Origin: Dickeya lacustris
Lineage (GTDB): Bacteria; Pseudomonadota; Gammaproteobacteria; Enterobacterales; Enterobacteriaceae
Assembly: GCF_029635795.1 (NCBI RefSeq)
Contig: NZ_CP114280.1
Location: 2,170,001 to 2,234,000 of the forward strand
Direction of reading: 5' to 3'
Length of the DNA: 64,000 nt
The notes under the pieces were generated by a model. The model made no database searches and was not told where the DNA came from. It saw only the letters and a list, made by a program, of their open reading frames with translations. Of the stretch, positions 42,134 through 51,786 are shown in pieces (position 1 is the stretch's first letter; every line of letters begins with the position of its first letter). The position numbers and the translations under genes are program-made.

Positions 42134-43477
42134 ATGCTAGATAAAATTGTCATCGCCAACCGAGGTGAGATTGCACTGCGCATTTTGCGTGCCTGCAAAG
42201 AGCTCGGCATCAAAACCGTTGCGGTTCACTCCACGGCGGATCGCGATCTGAAACACGTGTTGCTGGCTGATGAAACCGTGTGTATCGGCCCGGCGCCATC
42301 GACAAAAAGCTACCTGAACATTCCGGCAATTATCGCTGCCGCTGAAATCACCGGCGCGGTGGCTATCCACCCCGGTTACGGTTTCCTGTCAGAAAATGCC
42401 GACTTCGCCGAGCAGGTTGAACGCTCCGGCTTTATTTTCATCGGCCCACGCGCTGACACCATTCGTCTGATGGGCGATAAAGTGTCTGCTATCAGCGCCA
42501 TGAAAAAAGCCGGTGTGCCTTGCGTACCGGGCTCTGACGGCCCGTTGGGCGACGACATGGACAAAAACCGCGCTATTGGTAAACGCATCGGTTATCCGGT
42601 GATTATCAAGGCGTCCGGTGGCGGCGGCGGTCGCGGTATGCGTGTCGTGCGTAGCGAAAAAGAGCTGGAACAGTCTATCGCCATGACCCGTGCCGAAGCG
42701 AAAGCCGCATTTAACAACGACATGGTCTACATGGAAAAATACCTGGAAAATCCGCGCCACGTGGAAATTCAGGTACTGGCTGATGGCCAGGGCAATGCCA
42801 TTTATCTGGCAGAGCGCGACTGTTCCATGCAGCGTCGTCACCAGAAAGTGGTGGAAGAAGCTCCGGCACCGGGCATCACTGCCGATCTGCGCCGTTACAT
42901 CGGCGAACGCTGTGCCAAGGCGTGTGTTGATATCAACTACCGTGGCGCGGGCACCTTCGAGTTCCTGTTTGAAAACGGCGAGTTCTATTTCATTGAAATG
43001 AACACCCGTATTCAGGTTGAACACCCGGTCACAGAGATGATAACCGGCGTTGACCTGATTAAAGAGCAGTTGCGTATCGCCGCCGGCCAGCCGCTGTCGA
43101 TTAAGCAGGAAGAAGTGAAAGTGCGCGGCCATGCGGTGGAATGCCGTATCAATGCCGAAGACCCGAACACCTTCATGCCAAGCCCCGGTAAAATCACCCG
43201 TTTCCACGCACCGGGCGGTTTTGGCGTGCGCTGGGAATCGCACATTTATGCCGGTTACACCGTACCGCCGCATTACGATTCTATGATTGGTAAATTGATC
43301 ACTTACGGCGAAAGCCGTGACATCGCCATTTCCCGCATGAAGAATGCGCTGGCGGAATTGATTATTGATGGCATCAAAACCAATGTGGAATTGCAGATGC
43401 GCATCATGTCCGACGAAAACTTCCAGCATGGTGGCACCAACATCCACTATCTGGAGAAAAAACTCGGCCTACAGTAA
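42134..43477 (+). CDS. accC: AccC, biotin carboxylase
   Basis: The 447-residue ATP-grasp enzyme begins [20 protein letters not shown] and has the glycine-rich loop [12 protein letters not shown] near 160-171 and catalytic residues in [15 protein letters not shown]. It carboxylates biotin on AccB using ATP and bicarbonate. It is co-transcribed with accB; a terminator follows at 43494. Confidence 0.98.
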   Translation: MLDKIVIANRGEIALRILRACKELGIKTVAVHSTADRDLKHVLLADETVCIGPAPSTKSYLNIPAIIAAAEITGAVAIHPGYGFLSENADFAEQVERSGFIFIGPRADTIRLMGDKVSAISAMKKAGVPCVPGSDGPLGDDMDKNRAIGKRIGYPVIIKASGGGGGRGMRVVRSEKELEQSIAMTRAEAKAAFNNDMVYMEKYLENPRHVEIQVLADGQGNAIYLAERDCSMQRRHQKVVEEAPAPGITADLRRYIGERCAKACVDINYRGAGTFEFLFENGEFYFIEMNTRIQVEHPVTEMITGVDLIKEQLRIAAGQPLSIKQEEVKVRGHAVECRINAEDPNTFMPSPGKITRFHAPGGFGVRWESHIYAGYTVPPHYDSMIGKLITYGESRDIAISRMKNALAELIIDGIKTNVELQMRIMSDENFQHGGTNIHYLEKKLGLQ

Positions 43478-43493
43478 TCATCCTGCATCATCA

Positions 43494-43523
43494 AACGGGT
43501 CGGCCCTTGTCGGCCCGTTTTTA
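43494..43523 (+). terminator. Terminator after accC
   Basis: AACGGG and CCCGTT flank a GC-rich 14-base loop and are followed by TTTTT, 16 bases after the accC stop. It separates accBC from yhdT-panF. The next 200 bases to yhdT show no gene and probably hold the yhdT promoter. Confidence 0.7.
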
Positions 43524-43726
43524 TTGCCCGCCCTTTTTCCTTTCAGATGCCTTTCAGAGCCCTATTTTCTGCACCATGTATGGATTTTTCGCTGGGCAAT
43601 TGGCTGACATGCCGTAAAATCCCCTGTTTTGTGTCATCCCTCTGCGTGCGTTCGCCGCGATGTCGGCAAGCCATGCTGCTTTTGTCGCCCACAGAGAGAA
43701 GTCGCTGCTGGATTAAAGGGGACATC

Positions 43727-43969
43727 ATGGATAACCGCTTTACTCAGGCACACCGCGAAGCCCGCTGGTCACTGATACTGACGCTGGCCTATCTGGTGGC
43801 CTGGATACTCTTTGCCTATCTGCCCGACAACCTTCCTGGCCCGACCGGTCTGCCTCATTGGTTTGAGCTGGCTTGCCTGACGCTGCCGATGCTGTTTATT
43901 TTCCTGTGCTGGCTGATGGTGCGCGTCATCTTCCGCGATATCTCACTGGAGAGCCACGATGCAAACTGA
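43727..43969 (+). CDS. yhdT: YhdT, small inner-membrane protein (DUF997)
   Basis: The 80-residue protein has two hydrophobic helices (LILTLAYLVAWILFAYLP; WFELACLTLPMLFIFLCWLM) and is the conserved partner gene of panF. It overlaps panF by 11 bases. Function is unknown, though the overlap suggests an accessory subunit of the symporter. The start MDNRFTQAHREARWS is preceded by AAAGGGGAC. Confidence 0.9.
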   Translation: MDNRFTQAHREARWSLILTLAYLVAWILFAYLPDNLPGPTGLPHWFELACLTLPMLFIFLCWLMVRVIFRDISLESHDAN

Positions 43970-45410
43970 TGTGATTCTGCCGCTGATAGCCTACCTGATA
44001 TTGGTATTTGGCCTGTCGGGGTACGCCTGGCGCAAGCGTCAGCAGGGCAGCTTTCTCAATGAATATTTTCTTGGCAGCCGCTCAATGGGCGGGTTTGTAC
44101 TGGCGATGACGCTAATCGGCACCTATGTCAGCGCCAGCTCGTTTATCGGCGGCCCCGGTGCAGCCTACAAATACGGGCTGGGCTGGGTCTTGCTGGCGAT
44201 GATTCAGGTGCCGACCATGTTGCTGTCACTGAGTATTCTTGGCAAAAAATTCGCTATTCTGGCCCGCCGCTATAACGCCATTACCCTCAATGACATGCTC
44301 TACGCCCGCTATGGCAGCCGCTTGCTGGTGTGGTTTGCCAGCCTGAGCCTGCTGGTGGCGTTTATCGGCGCGATGGCGGTGCAGTTCATCGGCGGCGCGC
44401 GGCTGCTGGAAACCGTGGCCCATGTCCCTTACAGCATCGGCCTGCTGATTTTCGGCATCACCATTGCGCTCTACACCGCCTTTGGCGGCTTTCGTGCCAG
44501 CGTACTGAATGATGCGCTGCAAGGCATCGTGATGCTGATTGGCACGGTACTGCTGCTGGCAGGCGTGATTTATGCCGCCGGGGGGCTGTCGGCGGCCGTC
44601 GTCAAACTGGAGCAAATTAATCCTGCGCTGGTCGATCCGCACGGTGCCAACCAGATCCTCTCCGCGCCATTCATGACCTCATTCTGGCTGCTGGTGTGCT
44701 TTGGCGTGATTGGCCTGCCGAATACCGCCGTACGCTGCATTTCTTATCGCGACAGCAAAGCGCTGCATCGCGGCATCCTGATTGGCACCGTCGTCATCAG
44801 TGTGCTGATGTTGGGAATGCATCTGGCGGGCGCATTAGGCCGCGCCATTCTGCCCAACCTCACCATTGCCGATCAGGTGCTGCCGGAACTGATGCTCACC
44901 GTGCTGCCACCGCTGGCGGCCGGTATTTTCCTCGCTGCACCGACGGCGGCGATTATGTCGAACATTAACGCCCACCTGTTGCAGGCGTCAGCCACCATCG
45001 TCAAAGATCTCTACCTGAGCGTGTATCCGCACAAGATGAGCCATGAGCGCCATATTCGCCGCCTCTCCAGCATGACCACCCTGCTGTTAGGCTTACTGGT
45101 GTTGCTGGCCTCCTGGCGTCCACCCGAGATGATAATCTGGCTAAACCTGCTGGCATTCGGCGGGCTGGAAGCGGTCTTTCTCTGGCCTTTGGTGCTGGGG
45201 CTGTACTGGGAGCGCGCCAACGCCACCGGCGCACTGTGCTCGATGTTTAGCGGTGCCGTTAGCTACACCCTGCTTGCCAGCTTCGGCATTCAACTGGCCG
45301 GGTTTCACCCGATCGCGCCATCACTGCTGTTAAGCCTGGTGGCATTTATTGTCGGCAACCGATTCGGGCACGCAAGCGTACCGGCGGTTGCCCCTTCTTC
45401 ATCACATTAA
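43959..45410 (+). CDS. panF: PanF, sodium/pantothenate symporter
   Basis: The 483-residue solute:sodium symporter has about 13 hydrophobic helices, with the SSS-family motif [20 protein letters not shown] near residues 49-68 and [16 protein letters not shown] in TM5-6. It imports pantothenate, the coenzyme A precursor. It lies between yhdT and prmA as in E. coli. Confidence 0.96.
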   Translation: MQTDVILPLIAYLILVFGLSGYAWRKRQQGSFLNEYFLGSRSMGGFVLAMTLIGTYVSASSFIGGPGAAYKYGLGWVLLAMIQVPTMLLSLSILGKKFAILARRYNAITLNDMLYARYGSRLLVWFASLSLLVAFIGAMAVQFIGGARLLETVAHVPYSIGLLIFGITIALYTAFGGFRASVLNDALQGIVMLIGTVLLLAGVIYAAGGLSAAVVKLEQINPALVDPHGANQILSAPFMTSFWLLVCFGVIGLPNTAVRCISYRDSKALHRGILIGTVVISVLMLGMHLAGALGRAILPNLTIADQVLPELMLTVLPPLAAGIFLAAPTAAIMSNINAHLLQASATIVKDLYLSVYPHKMSHERHIRRLSSMTTLLLGLLVLLASWRPPEMIIWLNLLAFGGLEAVFLWPLVLGLYWERANATGALCSMFSGAVSYTLLASFGIQLAGFHPIAPSLLLSLVAFIVGNRFGHASVPAVAPSSSH

Positions 45411-45432
45411 ACGTTTAAGACCAGAGGCCGCT

Positions 45433-46320
45433 ATGCCGTGGATTCAACTCAAAATCAACACATCCGGTGCTCATGCCGAGCAACTGGGTGATGCGCTGTC
45501 CGAGAGCGGCGCCGTCTCCGTGACATTTCAGGATACACACGACACCCCGGTGTTCGAACCGCTGCCCGGCGAAACGCGTCTGTGGGGCGATACCGACGTT
45601 ATCGGCCTGTATGATGCCGAAACAAATATGGCCGAGGTTGTCGCTATATTGGCGCAAGAACCGCTGCTTGGTGCCGGTTTTCGCCACAAAATCGAGCAAC
45701 TTGAAGACAAGGACTGGGAACGGGAATGGATGGAAAATTTCCACCCGATGCAGTTCGGCAAGCGGTTATGGATTTGCCCGAGCTGGCGTGATGTGCCAGA
45801 CCCGAGCGCAGTCAACGTGATGTTAGACCCGGGACTGGCGTTTGGTACCGGCACCCACCCAACGACTGCGCTGTGCCTGCAATGGCTTGACGGGCTCGAC
45901 CTGGCAGGCAAAACCATTATCGATTTCGGCTGCGGCTCCGGCATTCTCGCTATTGCGGCGCTAAAACTCGGTGCCGCGCGCGCTATCGGCATTGATATCG
46001 ACCCACAGGCTATTCAGGCCAGCCGTGATAACGCCCAGCGTAACGGCGTGTCGGAACGTCTGGAATTGTACCTGCCAAAAGATCAGCCCAAAGATTTGTC
46101 TGCCGATGTGGTGGTCGCCAATATCCTGGCCGGCCCGTTGCGCGAGCTGGCCCCGCTGATTAGCGTACTTCCCAAAACCGGTGGCCACCTCGGTTTGTCC
46201 GGTATTCTGGCGTCGCAGGCAGAAAGCGTGGCGCAAGCCTATGACGCGCTATTCCAGCTTGACCCTGTGGCTGAGAAAGAAGAGTGGTGCCGGATTACCG
46301 GAATACGCCACCCGGCCTGA
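45433..46320 (+). CDS. prmA: PrmA, ribosomal protein L11 methyltransferase
   Basis: The 295-residue enzyme has an N-terminal L11-recognition domain ([12 protein letters not shown]) and a class I methyltransferase domain with the SAM motif [19 protein letters not shown] and [10 protein letters not shown]. It trimethylates several lysines and the N-terminus of L11. I chose ATG 45433 over 45349, which would lie inside panF. The gap after panF is 22 bases. Confidence 0.96.
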   Translation: MPWIQLKINTSGAHAEQLGDALSESGAVSVTFQDTHDTPVFEPLPGETRLWGDTDVIGLYDAETNMAEVVAILAQEPLLGAGFRHKIEQLEDKDWEREWMENFHPMQFGKRLWICPSWRDVPDPSAVNVMLDPGLAFGTGTHPTTALCLQWLDGLDLAGKTIIDFGCGSGILAIAALKLGAARAIGIDIDPQAIQASRDNAQRNGVSERLELYLPKDQPKDLSADVVVANILAGPLRELAPLISVLPKTGGHLGLSGILASQAESVAQAYDALFQLDPVAEKEEWCRITGIRHPA

Positions 46321-46330
46321 CCCTTCAGCC

Positions 46331-46360
46331 GCCAGCCGGGACATCCATTCCCCGGCTGGC
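46331..46360 (+). terminator. Perfect stem-loop after prmA
   Basis: GCCAGCCGGG and CCCGGCTGGC form a perfect 10-bp stem around a 10-base loop, 10 bases past the prmA stop. No T tract follows, so it may protect the mRNA end or give Rho-assisted termination. The remaining 220 bases to the dusB promoter are AT-rich, consistent with Fis/H-NS type control DNA. Confidence 0.55.
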
Positions 46361-46579
46361 AGGCTTGAGATTCCGCTATCTGCTGGCGTTAATTCCCTCA
46401 TCTCTCACTGTTTTGCCCACTGAAAACAACATATTCAGGCAGATGTTTTATTTCCCCTACATGTTCATAAAAACAGCAATAAATTTATAACCCATTGTAA
46501 ATAATAAAAAAATAAAAACACCTCGAAGACAAAGCAACATTTCATTGATCTGTTCCGCGCAATTGCTCAAAGTTTGGCC

Positions 46580-46608
46580 TTTCCTATCGCGTAAAAAATG
46601 CGTAATAT
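46580..46608 (+). promoter_or_regulatory. dusB-fis promoter
   Basis: A -35 TTTCCT (46580-46585) and -10 TAATAT (46603-46608) are 17 bases apart and are followed by a GC-rich discriminator (ACGCGCCC). The surrounding bases closely resemble the E. coli fis promoter, which is strongly growth-rate and stringent controlled through that discriminator and repressed by Fis itself. The dusB ATG is 38 bases downstream of the -10. Confidence 0.8.
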
Positions 46609-46646
46609 ACGCGCCCTTGCAGGCACAGTATGGTCACTCTTTGTCT

Positions 46647-47612
46647 ATGCACATCGGACAATTTCAGCTTCCTAATCGTTTAATCGCCGCTCCAATGGCG
46701 GGTGTTAGCGATCGTCCGTTCAGGGCGCTCTGTTACGCAATGGGAGCAGGAATGACGGTTTCCGAGATGCTCTCTTCCAACCCGGAAGTGTGGCGCTCGG
46801 ATAAATCGCGACTGCGCATGGTACATAGCGACGAGCCCGGTATTCGGGCGGTGCAGATTGCCGGTTGCGACCCACAAGAGATGGCGGCGGCCGCCAGAAT
46901 CAATACGGATAATGGCGCGCAGATTATCGACATCAACATGGGTTGTCCGGCCAAGAAGGTGAACCGCAAGATGGCGGGTTCGGCACTGCTGCAATACCCG
47001 GCGTTAGTCAAAGAGATATTGACCACGGTGGTCAATGCGGTCGATGTACCGGTCACGTTGAAAATCCGTACCGGCTGGGCGCCAGAGCACCGTAACTGTG
47101 TTGAGATTGCCAAATTGGCTGAAGACTGTGGCATTCAAGCGCTAACCATCCATGGACGCACGCGCGCGTGTCTGTTCAATGGCGAGGCGGAATACGACAG
47201 CATTCGGGCAGTTAAGCAGAGCGTTGCCATTCCGATTATTGCGAATGGCGACATTACTGACCCGCGCAAAGCCAGAGCGGTTCTTGATTACACCGGGGCT
47301 GATGCCCTGATGATAGGACGTGCCGCTCAGGGAAGACCCTGGATCTTTCGGGAAATCCAGCATTATCTGGACACAGGGGAGTTGCTGCCACCCCTGCCAT
47401 TGGCAGAGGTCAAGCGCTTGTTGATAGGGCACATACGGGAACTGCACGACTTTTACGGTCAAGGCAAGGGATTTCGTATCGCACGTAAACACGTGTCCTG
47501 GTATCTCCAGGCGCACGCCCCAAACGACCAGTTTAGGCGCACATTCAACGCCATAGAGGACGCCAGCGTACAGCTGGAGGCGTTGGAGGCATATTTTGAA
47601 AATCTTGCGTAA
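46647..47612 (+). CDS. dusB: DusB, tRNA-dihydrouridine synthase B
   Basis: The 321-residue flavoenzyme has a TIM barrel with the catalytic cysteine in [20 protein letters not shown] and the FMN site [22 protein letters not shown] (two separate motifs). It reduces U17 of tRNA. I chose ATG 46647 ([12 protein letters not shown]), which has the family length of 321; an in-frame start at 46545 lies upstream of the promoter. It is the first gene of the dusB-fis operon. Confidence 0.96.
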   Translation: MHIGQFQLPNRLIAAPMAGVSDRPFRALCYAMGAGMTVSEMLSSNPEVWRSDKSRLRMVHSDEPGIRAVQIAGCDPQEMAAAARINTDNGAQIIDINMGCPAKKVNRKMAGSALLQYPALVKEILTTVVNAVDVPVTLKIRTGWAPEHRNCVEIAKLAEDCGIQALTIHGRTRACLFNGEAEYDSIRAVKQSVAIPIIANGDITDPRKARAVLDYTGADALMIGRAAQGRPWIFREIQHYLDTGELLPPLPLAEVKRLLIGHIRELHDFYGQGKGFRIARKHVSWYLQAHAPNDQFRRTFNAIEDASVQLEALEAYFENLA

Positions 47613-47635
47613 ACAGAAAAAGAGCTGACAGAACT

Positions 47636-47932
47636 ATGTTCGAACAACGCGTGAATTCTGACGTACTGACCGTTTCCACTGTAAACTCTCAGGCTCAGGT
47701 AACCCAAAAACCCCTGCGCGACTCGGTTAAACAGGCACTGAAGAACTATTTCGCTCAATTGAATGGTCAGGACGTAAATGACCTCTATGAGCTGGTACTG
47801 GCTGAAGTAGAACAGCCGCTGTTGGACATGGTGATGCAATACACTCGCGGCAATCAGACCCGCGCCGCCCTGATGATGGGTATCAACCGTGGTACGCTGC
47901 GTAAGAAATTGAAAAAATACGGCATGAACTGA
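47636..47932 (+). CDS. fis: Fis, nucleoid-associated DNA-bending protein
   Basis: The 98-residue protein appears essentially identical to E. coli Fis: flexible N-terminal arms, dimerisation helices and a C-terminal helix-turn-helix ([20 protein letters not shown], residues 73-92). Fis activates rRNA promoters and shapes the nucleoid; in soft-rot bacteria it also affects virulence genes. It follows dusB by 23 bases. Confidence 0.99.
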   Translation: MFEQRVNSDVLTVSTVNSQAQVTQKPLRDSVKQALKNYFAQLNGQDVNDLYELVLAEVEQPLLDMVMQYTRGNQTRAALMMGINRGTLRKKLKKYGMN

Positions 47933-47954
47933 TACTAATCAGCTCATCATTTGA

Positions 47955-47988
47955 AAAAAGGCGCTCCCTTTAGGGTTAGCGCCTTTTT
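47955..47988 (+). terminator. Terminator after fis
   Basis: AAAAAGGCGCT and AGCGCCTTTTT form a perfect 11-bp stem, with a smaller CCC/GGG hairpin inside the loop, 22 bases after the fis stop. This is a textbook intrinsic terminator and marks the left border of the accessory insert at 48.1 kb. Confidence 0.9.
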
Positions 47989-48107
47989 CTTCTTCAGCAA
48001 TCATGAATCCCTGACCATTTTATTATCCACATTACGCATCATCGTGACGTCATGTGGCGTGCAACCAGCATAGCATTCAACTGATATCGGCGAGAATAAA
48101 ACACCAA

Positions 48108-50300
48108 CTAGCGTCCATTCAGCTGGTTCAATTGACGGCTACGCTTACGTAACCCCGCGATACCCTCACGTCGCCACACCGAAAAAGCCGCGCGCAAGCA
48201 ACGGGAGAAAGAGCCATAATGCCGAACACCGTAATAAACAGCGCGTACAGCATTTTTCGGGAACGTCACAACCCGCCGAACCGCAAGATAATGCGGTGAC
48301 TGACCAATCGCCTGCCAATCTCCCCGCAGTAGTCGGGCTAAGAAACGCAGCGGCTTGGTAAGTTGCCATGAGTAAGAATGAACAACATGCTGAAAACGCT
48401 CCTCTTGCTCATGCAAGGCCGCATCCTGCCGCTGAATCTCGTTATGGAGCACACCTGCGGCCTGCTCACCCGCTAATAGTTGAGCGGTGAGTGCGGCAAG
48501 GCGCTCTTCCATCGATGCCAAATACTGATCTTTAGACGCTAATTGCGTTTCCAGAAGCGCTTTCTCAGCCGCCATAGCGTCCAGAATGCTGTCTCGGGAT
48601 GCAACATGCTGCTCTAATGACGTCACTTCGTGGCCATGCTGTATACAGGCTTTCTCTTTGGCATTAGACAATGCCGCTATGTCGTTTCTCAACGACACCA
48701 ACATCTCTTCCTGCGATCCCAGCAGCGTTGTCAAACCGTCCAATTGCTTTTCTTTTGCAAAGATCTGTTGGCTCAAACCTTCTGATTGATCTTCTTTTGC
48801 CGCGAGCTGCTGGGTTAGCGTCTCCAGATCTGCTTCTTTTGCTGCAAGCTGCTGGGTCAGCGTCTCCAGATGTTCTTCTTTTGCTGCAAGCTGCTGGGTT
48901 AGCGTCTCCAGATCTGCTTCTTTTGCTGCAAGCTGCTGGGTCAGCGTCTCCAGATCTGCTTCTTTTGCTGCAAGCTGCTGGGTTAGCGTCTCCAGATGTT
49001 CTTCTTTTGCTGCAAGCTGCTGGGTCAGCGTCTCCAGATGTTCTTCTTTTGCTGCAAGCTGCTGGGTCAGCGTCTCCAGATGTACTTCTTTTGCTGCAAG
49101 CTGCTGGGTCAGCGTCTCCAGATGTGCTTCTTTTTCTGCGAGCTGTGGGGCAATCGTCTCCAGATGTGCTTCTTTTTCTGCAAGCTGCTGGGTTAACAAC
49201 CCACACACATTCTCCCTGTCAGAGAGCTGCTGACCGAGAGAGGCAACCTGAGCCTCAAGAGACGCATTCTCAGCCTGATACGACGCAACCGTACCCTGCA
49301 AATCGGCGATAGTCTCCGTCTGAGCATGCATCATCTGTTTTACGCTATCGACACCCAGTGGGTCATCCGCAAGATAGCGATCACCCAGTGCCTGTTTAAC
49401 TTCTGAAATCCAATAAGACTGCTGTTGTTCAAGCGTAACAAGGCGTTGTTCATACACTGCGGACGTTCTGGATGCACAGGCAGCAACGGCACGAACCAAT
49501 TGCATCGGATCGTCAATAGCAACAACCGAATAAATTTCTCTGACAGGCAGATCGATAGCGCCTAACTCATGAAAAGAGTGGCAATCTAACGCAACGAGCC
49601 TGGCGCTGTTCACACCTTGATCGTCGATATTACGTGAACGGCTTAGGCCAACGTAAATCACGCCATTGAGGAGCGCAATGCCACGGGGGTATCCATCAAA
49701 ACGGTACGAGCGAACCAGTTCACCCGATGGTGAGTACTCACGAATTTCCCTATCTTCAGAGCTGGCGACAAGGAGGTTATCGCCCATTTGCAGCAGACTA
49801 TGCGGCTGAGACAATCCTTCAATAAGCCGCTCGCCGGTATAGAGATCCTGCACAAATCCGGCGCCAACGCTCTGGCCTTTATATTCTCGCGTGTGATGAA
49901 AATCGCCAAAAGCTGAAAATACGATCCGCTCTCCCCATGTGCCAAGGCAGTTCAAATGCATCGCATCATTTTCACCGGGGAAAACCCAGCGCTGCAACTC
50001 GGTACCATCCGGCGAGAATTTAATCACTTCATTATTAGTCGTGCCGACCAGGTAATAATGCTGATGAATAGCCATCACATCATGGACGTCATCAAAAACT
50101 ATTGATTTATCAACCTCAATAGCTTGTTGGCCACAGAAAGCCAACGAGGCGGGTTGTATCGCACGTAATAACACGCCATTGGTGAAAAAAATACCGGTTG
50201 TATTGGTAGCATCCAATTTGTAATAGCTACCCTGATCTAGCAAAAACAGTCCTCCGCCATTAGGACAGGACACCAGAATATTAGAGAAAAGATTATTCAT
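48108..50300 (-). CDS. Propeller-like / coiled-coil protein linked to a Wzt-type ATPase
   Basis: The 730-residue protein has three parts. Residues 1-290 look like a propeller-type domain with repeated short strands (NGGGLFLLDQGSYYKLDA, YYLVGTTNNEVIKFSPDGTE, NLLVASSEDREIREYSPSGE) and no signal peptide. Residues 300-640 are a coiled coil with about ten copies of a 14-residue unit (QQLAAKEEHLETLT). The last 90 residues (YSWQLTKPLRFLARLL, WRREGIAGLRKR) resemble the linker that in many O-antigen glycosyltransferases stands between a coiled coil and the transferase domain, but no transferase follows. It overlaps the upstream ATPase by 8 bases, so the two should act together, probably in surface-polysaccharide export or chain-length control. 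This role is inference. Confidence 0.7.
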   Translation of the reverse strand: MNNLFSNILVSCPNGGGLFLLDQGSYYKLDATNTTGIFFTNGVLLRAIQPASLAFCGQQAIEVDKSIVFDDVHDVMAIHQHYYLVGTTNNEVIKFSPDGTELQRWVFPGENDAMHLNCLGTWGERIVFSAFGDFHHTREYKGQSVGAGFVQDLYTGERLIEGLSQPHSLLQMGDNLLVASSEDREIREYSPSGELVRSYRFDGYPRGIALLNGVIYVGLSRSRNIDDQGVNSARLVALDCHSFHELGAIDLPVREIYSVVAIDDPMQLVRAVAACASRTSAVYEQRLVTLEQQQSYWISEVKQALGDRYLADDPLGVDSVKQMMHAQTETIADLQGTVASYQAENASLEAQVASLGQQLSDRENVCGLLTQQLAEKEAHLETIAPQLAEKEAHLETLTQQLAAKEVHLETLTQQLAAKEEHLETLTQQLAAKEEHLETLTQQLAAKEADLETLTQQLAAKEADLETLTQQLAAKEEHLETLTQQLAAKEADLETLTQQLAAKEDQSEGLSQQIFAKEKQLDGLTTLLGSQEEMLVSLRNDIAALSNAKEKACIQHGHEVTSLEQHVASRDSILDAMAAEKALLETQLASKDQYLASMEERLAALTAQLLAGEQAAGVLHNEIQRQDAALHEQEERFQHVVHSYSWQLTKPLRFLARLLRGDWQAIGQSPHYLAVRRVVTFPKNAVRAVYYGVRHYGSFSRCLRAAFSVWRREGIAGLRKRSRQLNQLNGR
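48800..49198. repeat. 42-bp tandem repeat array, about ten copies
   Basis: The core AGCTGCTGGGT recurs at exactly 42-base steps (48805, 48847, 48889 and so on to 49183; the copy at 49141 is degenerate). Inner copies differ at only a few bases, mostly at one two-codon site giving EH or AD. The unit is a multiple of three and encodes two heptads of coiled coil, so copy-number change lengthens or shortens the rod by about 2 nm without breaking the frame. Confidence 0.95.
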
Positions 50301-51786
50301 GGACTTTTACCTTTGCCACATAGCCGAAATCAATCATCCCGGTTGCAAGATTATTTTCCACAGGCATGACCCGGAACACAGCGGCATCAACCAAACGATG
50401 CAATACCGTCTCTTCCTCATCATGCATTCGTCCGAACACGCCTGCATTCATAAAATATGTGCCTGGGTTTAAGAGGCAATCAAAATCAAATGTCACGGTA
50501 ATGGTCGTCCCTTGCAGCACTACCGGGATTGTATCTGACTGCTGCGACGACAGTGTCCCTCCCAACGGTAAGCCTGATATAGTGCGAATGACCATACCAA
50601 AGCGAACCTGAGCGACCGTGTGAGTAAAATGAACCTGATAAGTATATTGATAACGCCTGCGTCGTATCAGATTGTTGACCCGTTCACCATCGAATGTCCG
50701 AATAACGGGTTCTCTGACATATGCCCCTCTTGAAGAGTACTCCACCGTCCGGTTAGATACCAAGTGAGGATCGAATGACTCCTGCATCGGTGAAGCAATC
50801 GACGCCAACTCGACATCTTTTTCACAATGACTGAGGCTATCTGAGGTATATTCTATTGATGCCGCGACATCGCTTGCCGTTACACTCGCTTGCGCAATTT
50901 GTTCTTGTGCCACTAATTCTAATTCGGCCGATCTATCATCTTCGGCATCAACGGATAGCGGTATATCCTGATGCGCTTGCGCCATTTGCTTGATCTGCTC
51001 TCGAATCTGCGCTCTTTTGTCCTCTGGAGCATAGAGCAATTTTTGATAATTAATCACGGCAACGCGTGGTTTGCCCTGCCAGAGTAATTCACCACCGTCC
51101 AGCAACAACGCTCTGTCACACAATTCAACAACCGCTCCGGCGGAATGTGAAACGAACAAGATCGTTGTCCCCTTCTCCTTAAGCTCTGCAATTCGCGAAA
51201 AACACTTGCGTTGAAACAGCTCATCGCCAACGGCTAACGCTTCATCAACAACCAAAATTTGCGGCTCAACGTTCACTGATACGGAAAAGGCAAGACGAAC
51301 AACCATACCACTCGAATAGGTCTTTACCGGTTGGTCAATAAAATCACCAATATCAGCAAAGGCAACAATATCATTGAACCGTTGCTCAATTTCTTCACGC
51401 TTTAGCCCCATCAAAGAGCCATTAAGGTAAACATTTTCTCGACCAGTGTACTCAGGGTTAAAACCAGACCCCAACTCCAGTAATGCAGCAATTCGTCCGT
51501 TAGTTACTACTGTGCCTTGCGTTGGTGTCAATGTGCCGCAAATCATCTGCAGTAACGTTGATTTCCCCCCACCATTACGTCCAACAATCCCTATGGTTTC
51601 CCCCCGCATTATCTCGAAAGAGACATTCTTCAACGCCCAAAACTCACTAAAATAGTGTTTAGTAGTTCGTTTCACCATTTTCCCAAGCTTTGGCAAGAGG
51701 AATTGTTTTAGGCGATCTGCTGGTTGAGCATAGACACTGTAACACTTACTAAGATTGTCGACCTTGATGGTAACATCAGAGGACAT
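50293..51786 (-). CDS. Wzt-type polysaccharide-export ABC ATPase with carbohydrate-binding tail
   Basis: The 497-residue protein has an ABC domain at about 5-250 with Walker A GRNGGGKST, signature YSSGMVVRLAFSV and Walker B ILVVDEALAVGDE, all typical of the O-antigen/teichoic acid exporter branch (the FQRKC segment after Walker B is diagnostic). A linker of about 110 acidic residues leads to a C-terminal beta-sandwich of the Wzt_C type (VHFTHTVAQVRFGMVIRT, GTYFMNAGVFG), which in E. coli O9a binds the capped end of the polymer. No Wzm permease gene is adjacent. Codon use is more AT-rich than in the flanking housekeeping genes, suggesting transfer. Confidence 0.85.
   Translation of the reverse strand: MSSDVTIKVDNLSKCYSVYAQPADRLKQFLLPKLGKMVKRTTKHYFSEFWALKNVSFEIMRGETIGIVGRNGGGKSTLLQMICGTLTPTQGTVVTNGRIAALLELGSGFNPEYTGRENVYLNGSLMGLKREEIEQRFNDIVAFADIGDFIDQPVKTYSSGMVVRLAFSVSVNVEPQILVVDEALAVGDELFQRKCFSRIAELKEKGTTILFVSHSAGAVVELCDRALLLDGGELLWQGKPRVAVINYQKLLYAPEDKRAQIREQIKQMAQAHQDIPLSVDAEDDRSAELELVAQEQIAQASVTASDVAASIEYTSDSLSHCEKDVELASIASPMQESFDPHLVSNRTVEYSSRGAYVREPVIRTFDGERVNNLIRRRRYQYTYQVHFTHTVAQVRFGMVIRTISGLPLGGTLSSQQSDTIPVVLQGTTITVTFDFDCLLNPGTYFMNAGVFGRMHDEEETVLHRLVDAAVFRVMPVENNLATGMIDFGYVAKVKVHE

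Noticed and set aside
46321..46646. tRNA or small RNA gene upstream of dusB
   Set aside because: No cloverleaf or CCA-like acceptor pairing is visible; the region matches a hairpin followed by the fis-type promoter.
48800..49198. Possible CRISPR array
   Set aside because: Repeats are directly adjacent with no unique spacers, lie inside a coding frame, and no cas genes are near.
48671..49312. Long plus-strand open frame (213 codons, LLLLLQAAGSASPDV repeats) and another minus-strand frame in the repeat region
   Set aside because: A 42-bp repeat has no stop in any frame once one unit is open, so these frames are by-products of the array; they lack a ribosome site and family similarity.
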